From positions 1 to 24,700 of the IMG/VR virus record IMGVR_UViG_3300033145_002067: 24,700 nucleotides of DNA. One strand, given 5' to 3'. Shown piece by piece: positions 21,522 to 24,700 of this stretch (position 1 is the stretch's first letter; every line of letters starts with the position of its first letter). The notes below the pieces were generated by a model that worked only from the letters and a program-made list of their open reading frames with translations, ran no database searches and had not been told where the DNA came from. Made by a program: the position numbers and the translations under genes. Source of the stretch: a virus.

Positions 21522-21647
21522 ATGGGGGAAATGTTATTGGGGATAGGTATATCAACCGTATTTCTGGCGGCTTTTCTCAGCCCTTTAATCGTGTCTATAA
21601 AAGTGCTCCGTGAGGAGGACGGCGATGGTGAGCAAGGAGAAACATGA
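21522..21647 (+). CDS. Tiny single-helix membrane protein, 41 aa
   Basis: ATG 21522 to TGA 21645-21647. One membrane helix (LLGIGISTVFLAAFLSPLIV) near the N-terminus and an acidic tail (REEDGDGEQGET). It overlaps the next coding sequence by 23 bases. The ribosome binding site (AAGGGG) is only fair. The next gene's GGAGG lies inside this gene, so coupled translation is likely. Existence is probable but not certain. Confidence 0.5.
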   Translation: MGEMLLGIGISTVFLAAFLSPLIVSIKVLREEDGDGEQGET

Positions 21648-21813
21648 GGAACTAAAGGCGAAGTTTGAGCAGGCTCAGATAAACTGGGAAGATAGCCTTG
21701 TGGCCCTGCGCAATGATTTGACCGATTGTATCACGCAATTGGAAACCGTCAGGGATAGATGCGATGCAGCCCTGATGAAATATCGAGGAGGTCGATATGG
21801 AAGAGAGGGATAA
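21625..21813 (+). CDS. Small coiled-coil protein, 62 aa
   Basis: Start set at ATG 21625 because GGAGG (21614-21618) is 6 nt upstream; an in-frame GTG at 21610 would overlap that site. The protein is almost wholly helical and charged (KEKHEELKAKFEQAQINWED, RNDLTDCITQLETVRDRC). It overlaps both neighbours slightly. No family recognised. Confidence 0.6.
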   Translation: MVSKEKHEELKAKFEQAQINWEDSLVALRNDLTDCITQLETVRDRCDAALMKYRGGRYGREG

Positions 21814-21988
21814 CATGGAGCAGAAGCTAATATGGTATGAGAAGCTCGCAGACCCACCATACTATGCCTATTATGAGAATGGGGCGTTTGTTGTCAGCGC
21901 TATTGATAAGCCAATATACAAGCTGCATATGCGGGGCGAGGATGCAAGCGAGGCTGATGTTGACAGCCCGTTAGCCACAGCAGTCTAG
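21797..21988 (+). CDS. Uncharacterised 63-aa protein, last gene of the late operon
   Basis: GAGGAGG precedes ATG 21797 at good spacing. It starts MEERDNMEQKLIWYEKLADP and has an aromatic middle (YYAYYENGAFVV) and an acidic end. No membrane segment, no known family. It is followed after 35 nt by the strong terminator at 22024-22074, so it appears to close the operon. Confidence 0.65.
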   Translation: MEERDNMEQKLIWYEKLADPPYYAYYENGAFVVSAIDKPIYKLHMRGEDASEADVDSPLATAV

Positions 21989-22023
21989 GCAAGATGCCCT
22001 GGATAATAAATAAGCATTTCAAT

Positions 22024-22074
22024 GGGGAAGTACCCTTATGCAGATTACCTGCATGGGCACTTCCCCCACTTTTT
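22024..22074 (+). terminator. Strong bipartite terminator of the late operon
   Basis: GGGGAAGT (22024-22031) pairs with ACTTCCCC (22059-22066); inside, CCC (22033-22035) pairs with GGG (22055-22057) and ATGCAG (22038-22043) with CTGCAT (22049-22054), loop ATTAC. Seventeen base pairs in all, followed by five T at 22070-22074. Confidence 0.88.
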
Positions 22075-22118
22075 GTTTGCCAGCTTATTTGCACCCTGAC
22101 TTCCTCTGCCATTCTAAG

Positions 22119-22192
22119 CCCTATTTCTAGGGAGACTGGGGGCCGATTCCCCCAGCTTGAGCTGGGTTCCTCTGCCGTGCCAGGTAACTGGC
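22119..22192. other. Hairpin cluster with mutually exclusive stems
   Basis: CCCTA/TAGGG (22119-22123, 22128-22132), CTGGGGG/CCCCCAG (22136-22142, 22149-22155), CCCAGC/GCTGGG (22151-22156, 22161-22166) and GCCAG/CTGGC (22179-22183, 22188-22192). The second and third share 22151-22155 and cannot form together. TTCCTCTGCC is repeated directly at 22101-22110 and 22167-22176. Confidence 0.6.
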
Positions 22193-22203
22193 TAGACAAT
22201 ATT

Positions 22204-22232
22204 ATTATAGACTACCTGCTTATTATTGTCAA
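22204..22232 (-). promoter_or_regulatory. Perfect consensus sigma70 promoter firing leftward
   Basis: On the minus strand TTGACA (22232-22227), exactly 17 nt, then TATAAT (22209-22204): both hexamers match consensus fully. No protein gene lies downstream in that direction, which points to an RNA product or antisense control of the late operon. Confidence 0.85.
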
Positions 22233-22241
22233 CCAAGAATC

Positions 22242-22270
22242 GTTAGCACTCTTGCCCTTAGACTGCTAAC
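22242..22270. repeat. Inverted repeat upstream of the leftward promoter
   Basis: GTTAGCA (22242-22248) and TGCTAAC (22264-22270), 15 nt apart, directly behind the leftward -35 and followed on the plus strand by AAATTTTT. It may be an operator or, reading rightward, a weak terminator. The sequence 22271-22320 after it is AT-rich with nothing else that I can support. Confidence 0.5.
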
Positions 22271-22321
22271 AAATTTTTAGAATTTTTTCAAAAATAATTT
22301 GAGCCCAAGCGTGAGGGGGTA

Positions 22322-22350
22322 TTGACTTCACATAACAGATATGTTAGGTT
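22322..22350 (+). promoter_or_regulatory. Rightward extended -10 promoter with operator-like repeat
   Basis: TTGACT (22322-22327), 17 nt, then TAGGTT (22345-22350) preceded by TGT, an extended -10. The spacer carries an inverted repeat TAACA-GATA-TGTTA (22333-22346), a natural place for a repressor to block RNA polymerase. Related ACATAA words recur at 22388-22393 and 22428-22433. Confidence 0.55.
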
Positions 22351-22353
22351 AAT

Positions 22354-22401
22354 GGTAACCCTAGTCGTTGTGTCAACAACCTGCTTAACATAAGGGTTAC
22401 C
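22354..22401. repeat. Nested inverted repeats at the start of the short transcript
   Basis: GGTAACCCT (22354-22362) and AGGGTTACC (22393-22401) form a 9-bp inverted repeat. Inside it, GTTGT (22367-22371) pairs with ACAAC (22376-22380) across GTCA. It could act as operator DNA or as the 5' structure of the RNA below. Confidence 0.65.
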
Positions 22402-22461
22402 AGAACAAAAACTGAATAGGTAAGTTAACATAACGCTGGGGTTAAAATCCCAGCGTTTTTC
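22357..22461 (+). ncRNA. Candidate phage small RNA of about 105 nt
   Basis: A unit bounded by the promoter at 22322-22350 and the strong terminator at 22432-22461, with no ribosome binding site or frame of note between. The RNA would start near 22357, fold into the nested hairpins up to 22401, have a single-stranded A-rich middle, and end in the terminator stem. Alternatively it is a leader that attenuates expression of the genes from 22542. Confidence 0.45.
22432..22461 (+). terminator. Strong Rho-independent terminator
   Basis: AACGCTGGG (22432-22440) pairs perfectly with CCCAGCGTT (22449-22457), loop of 8 nt, followed by TTTTTCTTT. It separates the short unit above from the early genes. 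Confidence 0.88.
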
Positions 22462-22485
22462 TTTACTTGGGGCGGCAAAACCGCA

Positions 22486-22514
22486 TTGAACCTTTAGAAC
22501 ATACGAGCTAGACT
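22486..22514 (+). promoter_or_regulatory. Promoter candidate for the genes from 22542
   Basis: TTGAAC (22486-22491), 17 nt, TAGACT (22509-22514); four of six matches in each box with ideal spacing. Transcription would start near 22521, just before the ribosome binding site of the first gene. It lies after the terminator, as expected for a separate unit. Confidence 0.5.
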
Positions 22515-22541
22515 AGCCATTAAAAAATAGGAGGTGCGATT

Positions 22542-22937
22542 ATGCCGCAATCATTAAGCAAGAGACTAAACGGGAATAAGGAAGCTTTCTTAAAGGATGT
22601 AGAGAGGTTTGGGGATTGGGAGGCACTAAGCCGCTGGGAAGATAGATTGGATGGATACCATGATTATATCGGATTACGGAGGTTTCTCTATGAAGAAACG
22701 CACGATGAGAACTTTGGTAGAAATCCAACAGCTACTTCGTATCTTCGGGGCGGTATTCATGGCCTTCTTCGTGAATTCATTTTTACTCTTACGGATTTAT
22801 ATTTCAAGGAGAGGATAAGGAGAGAGAAACTAGAAAGAGAACTCGATTTATACAAGGCCGACAGCAAGAAACGGGAGCCCGAATTGGTAGATGCAATGAC
22901 TGGAATTATGGAGACGGTAAAGGCACTGGATATTTAG
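22542..22937 (+). CDS. Uncharacterised early-type protein, 131 aa
   Basis: AGGAGGT precedes ATG 22542 by 7 nt. The protein is highly charged and helical: FLKDVERFGDWEALSRWEDR, a middle RFLYEETHDENFGRNPTATS, then a coiled-coil-like YFKERIRREKLERELDLYKA. No known family. It is the first gene of what looks like a new plus-strand operon driven from 22486-22514; the next gene begins without any gap. An early regulatory or host-modifying role is plausible only from position. Confidence 0.65.
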   Translation: MPQSLSKRLNGNKEAFLKDVERFGDWEALSRWEDRLDGYHDYIGLRRFLYEETHDENFGRNPTATSYLRGGIHGLLREFIFTLTDLYFKERIRREKLERELDLYKADSKKREPELVDAMTGIMETVKALDI

Positions 22938-23180
22938 ATGGATAATCAAAGCATCAAACAACAGAAGATAAGAGGAACATATTATCGCAACCAGCTTATC
23001 CTGAGCCTTTTGAACGCTGGCGCCAAGCAAAGCGATTTAGCAAGGCGCTATGGCCTGACCAAGCAAAGGATTCACGCTATTAAAAAGCAGTATCAGAAAC
23101 CACCTGGCCGACTGAAGCGAATATTGGACATTATCCTTGAAACTATTTGGGCATTACTCGATATGGAGAGGCAGAGATGA
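22938..23180 (+). CDS. Small HTH DNA-binding protein, 80 aa
   Basis: ATG directly follows the previous TAG. The core LLNAGAKQSDLARRYGLTKQ followed by RIHAIKKQY is a helix-turn-helix of the type found in sigma region 4 and resolvase-like regulators; the flanks are basic (PPGRLKRILD). It probably acts as an early transcription regulator; candidate sites are the inverted repeats at 22242-22270 and 22333-22401. The last helix is hydrophobic (IILETIWALLDME) and may dimerise. Its TGA overlaps the next ATG. Confidence 0.75.
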   Translation: MDNQSIKQQKIRGTYYRNQLILSLLNAGAKQSDLARRYGLTKQRIHAIKKQYQKPPGRLKRILDIILETIWALLDMERQR

Positions 23181-23350
23181 AACACAAGGCTATTGACTGG
23201 CATTGTGCCCAATGTGGCGAGCCACTTTGGGGGCATCTTGCCCAAGTGATTGATGTCCGCACAAACGGAAGGAAGGGCAAACTCGTCAAGCGAGAGCTAT
23301 GGTGCCCTAAGTGTGCCAAGCAATTCAGACCAGACTTGGGATGGGTATGA
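23177..23350 (+). CDS. Small zinc-ribbon protein, 57 aa
   Basis: Start at ATG 23177, giving an ATGA overlap with the HTH gene; the frame extends upstream to 23147 but would overlap deeply. CAQC at residues 10-13 and CPKC at 44-47 form the ribbon, with a basic loop between (RTNGRKGKLVKRE). A nucleic-acid-binding accessory role is possible. It is the first of three zinc-ribbon genes in a row. Confidence 0.65.
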   Translation: MKHKAIDWHCAQCGEPLWGHLAQVIDVRTNGRKGKLVKRELWCPKCAKQFRPDLGWV

Positions 23351-23544
23351 AGATAGCTACTGAAATCATAGGAGCCTATGGGGAGCACCGGGGAGTAACC
23401 TGCCCTTACTGTGGTGGCAGAAACTATCATACCAGCTGGATTGGCTGGGTAGTCAAGTGCCCTCAGTGTGCGGAAGAATACTACCTAATGCGCAAGGTCG
23501 AAGTGGGGCAGCCCAATCCAACAAAGGAGGCTGAAAGTGAATAG
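23347..23544 (+). CDS. Small zinc-ribbon protein, 65 aa
   Basis: ATG 23347 overlaps the previous stop (ATGA); ATG 23341 is an alternative. CPYCGGRNYHTSW and CPQC define the ribbon. The tail is acidic and polar. Function unknown; the ribbon style matches the neighbours, so they may have arisen by duplication and divergence, though the sequences between the Cys pairs differ. Confidence 0.62.
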   Translation: MKIATEIIGAYGEHRGVTCPYCGGRNYHTSWIGWVVKCPQCAEEYYLMRKVEVGQPNPTKEAESE

Positions 23545-23755
23545 AACCGAATCTCAGGGTCGAAAACAGAAGCAGGGCTGCCCCGATAAATCTGATTGGT
23601 TCAAGAAGATGGTCTATGTATGTCCCCACTGCAATAACATTCAGGTGGCGCAAGGTAAGTGCAAGGCTTGCGGGGCTAGGACAATGACAATCAACCAATG
23701 GCAGACAAGGAGGGAGCAATGCTCACAGTCAAACGGGCATTCAGGCAAATCCTAG
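23537..23755 (+). CDS. Small zinc-ribbon protein, 72 aa
   Basis: GTG 23537 with AAAGGAGG upstream; its start overlaps the end of the previous gene. A basic leader (NRTESQGRKQKQGCPDKSD) is followed by CPHC and CKAC, one zinc ribbon of the rubredoxin-like knuckle type, then a polar tail (TINQWQTRREQCSQSNGHSG). It overlaps the next gene by 37 bases. Function unknown. Confidence 0.62.
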   Translation: MNRTESQGRKQKQGCPDKSDWFKKMVYVCPHCNNIQVAQGKCKACGARTMTINQWQTRREQCSQSNGHSGKS

Positions 23756-23910
23756 AACTGCCTGAGAGGAAATCACTGGCACAAGCACGGCAGCTCAGGC
23801 AGATACTAAAGGAACTGGCAGAAGGGGAATTTGAAGCTGGGTTCCAGGTTGCAATCGAAAATGCCGGCGACTGGCTAGAACCCTCAGACTACTGGGGAGA
23901 CATGGATTAA
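23719..23910 (+). CDS. Uncharacterised helical protein, 63 aa
   Basis: Start set at ATG 23719 because AGGAGG lies 5-6 nt before it; ATG 23698 is in frame but has no site. Helical (RAFRQILELPERKSLAQARQ, then LRQILKELAEGEFEAGFQVA) with an acidic end (DWLEPSDYWGDMD). It does not match a family I know. Confidence 0.6.
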   Translation: MLTVKRAFRQILELPERKSLAQARQLRQILKELAEGEFEAGFQVAIENAGDWLEPSDYWGDMD

Positions 23911-23920
23911 GGAGGGCAAG

Positions 23921-24658
23921 ATGACAGAAGAGGAGAAGTCTCTATTAGAAAAGGTTATTACGGTTATAGAATCAGATGTAAAAATCAGCAAGCAAAACAA
24001 AGAATACTTAACGCTGAAAGACCAGGATGGCATTTCCTACTCCTGTTGGGATACGGCACTATGGAACTTCTTGGGAAAGAACGCAAGTGCCCTAGTCCAT
24101 TTTACAGCGACTGGACGCTGGAAAAATATTGTTAAAGCCGTGCCTGTCCAGCAAGCACTTAAGAACAAGCCCAGAGAACACAGCCCACAGGAGGTAGGCA
24201 TGTGGTGGAAGGAAGTAGGCGAACATATCCGAGCTGGGCTTTTCGCAGAAGATATGCCAGTAGTGGCAGCTTATTATCGTCAGATGTCTGAGGCGCTGGG
24301 CATATTCCCCATCTGCCTTAAGGAGGTATCCAATGAAACTTCCAAAGACAATACGGATGCTGAAACCGATATTGAACCCCAAGACCAGGGAGAAGTTTCT
24401 GGACAAGATAGCGGAGAGGCAGTTAATGAGGAACCTGGACAAGATTCAGACTGGGAATCTCTAAGACCAAAGGTAGCTCAGCTTTATAACGCCAGAAACC
24501 GAACTGGTTGGACTGTGCCTAACATGCTAAAGATGCTGGGGCAAAAGTCGGGCAAGGTATCTGATGCCTATAACAATGCCAGTGATGATGTAAAACGACA
24601 ATTCAGGTCTCAACTAGAAGAAGATTATGAGAAGCTAGAATCCTATGAAAAACCTTAA
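23921..24658 (+). CDS. Early-region protein, OB-like N-terminal domain suspected
   Basis: 245 aa; AAGGAGG lies just before ATG 23921. After a helical start, residues about 20-70 (SDVKISKQNKEYLTLKDQ, ISYSCWDTALWNFLGKNASA, LVHFTATGRWKNIVKAV) read like a five-strand OB fold as in phage single-strand DNA-binding or recombination accessory proteins. A tryptophan-rich helix pair follows (VGMWWKEVGEHIRAGLFAED), then an acidic spacer (DAETDIEPQDQGEVSGQDSG) and a C-terminal helical domain (LRPKVAQLYNARNRTGW to SQLEEDYEKL). Acidic linkers are common in such proteins. I cannot confirm the OB fold by eye, and another function is possible. Confidence 0.5.
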   Translation: MTEEEKSLLEKVITVIESDVKISKQNKEYLTLKDQDGISYSCWDTALWNFLGKNASALVHFTATGRWKNIVKAVPVQQALKNKPREHSPQEVGMWWKEVGEHIRAGLFAEDMPVVAAYYRQMSEALGIFPICLKEVSNETSKDNTDAETDIEPQDQGEVSGQDSGEAVNEEPGQDSDWESLRPKVAQLYNARNRTGWTVPNMLKMLGQKSGKVSDAYNNASDDVKRQFRSQLEEDYEKLESYEKP

Positions 24659-24700
24659 CAATTGAACCCAATTAGCCATTGGGGATGCCTCTTTAAGGGG

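Larger units (their letters stand above)
22024..22197 (-). ncRNA. Candidate leftward non-coding transcript
   Basis: A perfect promoter at 22204-22232 would start an RNA near 22197 running left. It would contain hairpins at 22179-22192, 22136-22166 (two exclusive forms), 22119-22132 with a GAAA tetraloop on this strand, and the complement of the late terminator stem. GGCAGAGGAA occurs twice between hairpins (22176-22167 and 22110-22101). An overlapping frame is weak, has no ribosome binding site and would run over the last late gene. The 3' end is unclear: no U tract follows the last hairpin, so the RNA may continue antisense into the late operon. Confidence 0.4.

Noticed and set aside
21900-22199. 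Minus-strand frame of 99 codons downstream of the perfect leftward promoter
   Set aside because: It has only a TTG start at the likely transcript 5' end, no ribosome binding site, and runs over the well supported plus-strand gene ending at 21988.
24659-24700. Small hairpin CCCAAT/ATTGGG after the last gene
   Set aside because: The window ends too soon to tell whether a T tract or another structure follows.
1-24700. CRISPR array, transposon or diversity-generating retroelement
   Set aside because: No regularly spaced direct repeats, transposase, reverse transcriptase or template-variable repeat pair is seen in the window.

Overview
The window looks like part of a tailed-phage genome or prophage (siphovirus type, HK97-fold capsid). 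From position 1153 to about 22,000 there is a nearly unbroken plus-strand late operon in the classical order: small and large terminase, portal, prohead protease, major capsid, decoration-type proteins, head-tail connector and adaptor, tail completion, tail terminator, tail tube, tail-assembly proteins, tape measure, tail tip, fibre and a cluster of small membrane proteins. Most genes have AGGAGG-type ribosome binding sites or ATGA/TGATG stop-start overlaps, and the promoters are sigma70-like, so the host is a bacterium. I cannot name the host from sequence alone. Small CxxC zinc-ribbon proteins recur across the window. No integrase, polymerase or endolysin is recognisable here.

Layout. 1-310: end of a plus-strand gene resembling a transglutaminase-like peptidase, then a terminator. 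452-978: a leftward unit (71-aa unknown protein, then a 59-aa Cro/CI-type HTH protein) with a near-consensus promoter at 950-978; this is probably a small immunity or regulatory unit. 1039-1120: four copies of an 8-bp motif in front of the terminase genes. 1153-8783: DNA packaging and head. The portal is fused to a MuF-type domain, and the protease carries zinc-binding, WRGV-type and helical domains. 8793-10641: decoration/fibre-like proteins and small zinc-ribbon proteins, with a GC-rich, probably structured non-coding stretch at 8963-9130. 10638-12817: connector, adaptor, gp10-like and tail-terminator genes, followed with no gap by an initiator-like tRNA-Met(CAU) and a strong terminator. 12953-15104: two paralogous tail-tube proteins (one with an inserted domain) and tail-assembly proteins. 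15106-15501: a minus-strand lipoprotein with its own promoter, a typical moron. 15661-20616: tape measure, hub-like tail protein, zinc-ribbon protein, fibre. 20683-21988: small membrane and coiled-coil proteins, possibly lysis-related, then a strong terminator at 22,024.

22,075-22,541 is a gene-free control region. It has a perfect consensus promoter firing leftward, several hairpins (two mutually exclusive), a rightward promoter followed about 100 nt later by a strong terminator (candidate small RNA), and a second rightward promoter for the genes starting at 22,542. Those look like early-type genes: an HTH protein, three small zinc-ribbon proteins, and a 245-aa protein that may carry an OB-like domain.

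The points most worth a second look are the structured RNA candidate at 8963-9130, the initiator-like tRNA abutting a stop codon, the promoter and hairpin cluster at 22.0-22.5 kb, the domain inserted into the second tail-tube paralogue, the mosaic prohead protease and the lipoprotein moron.
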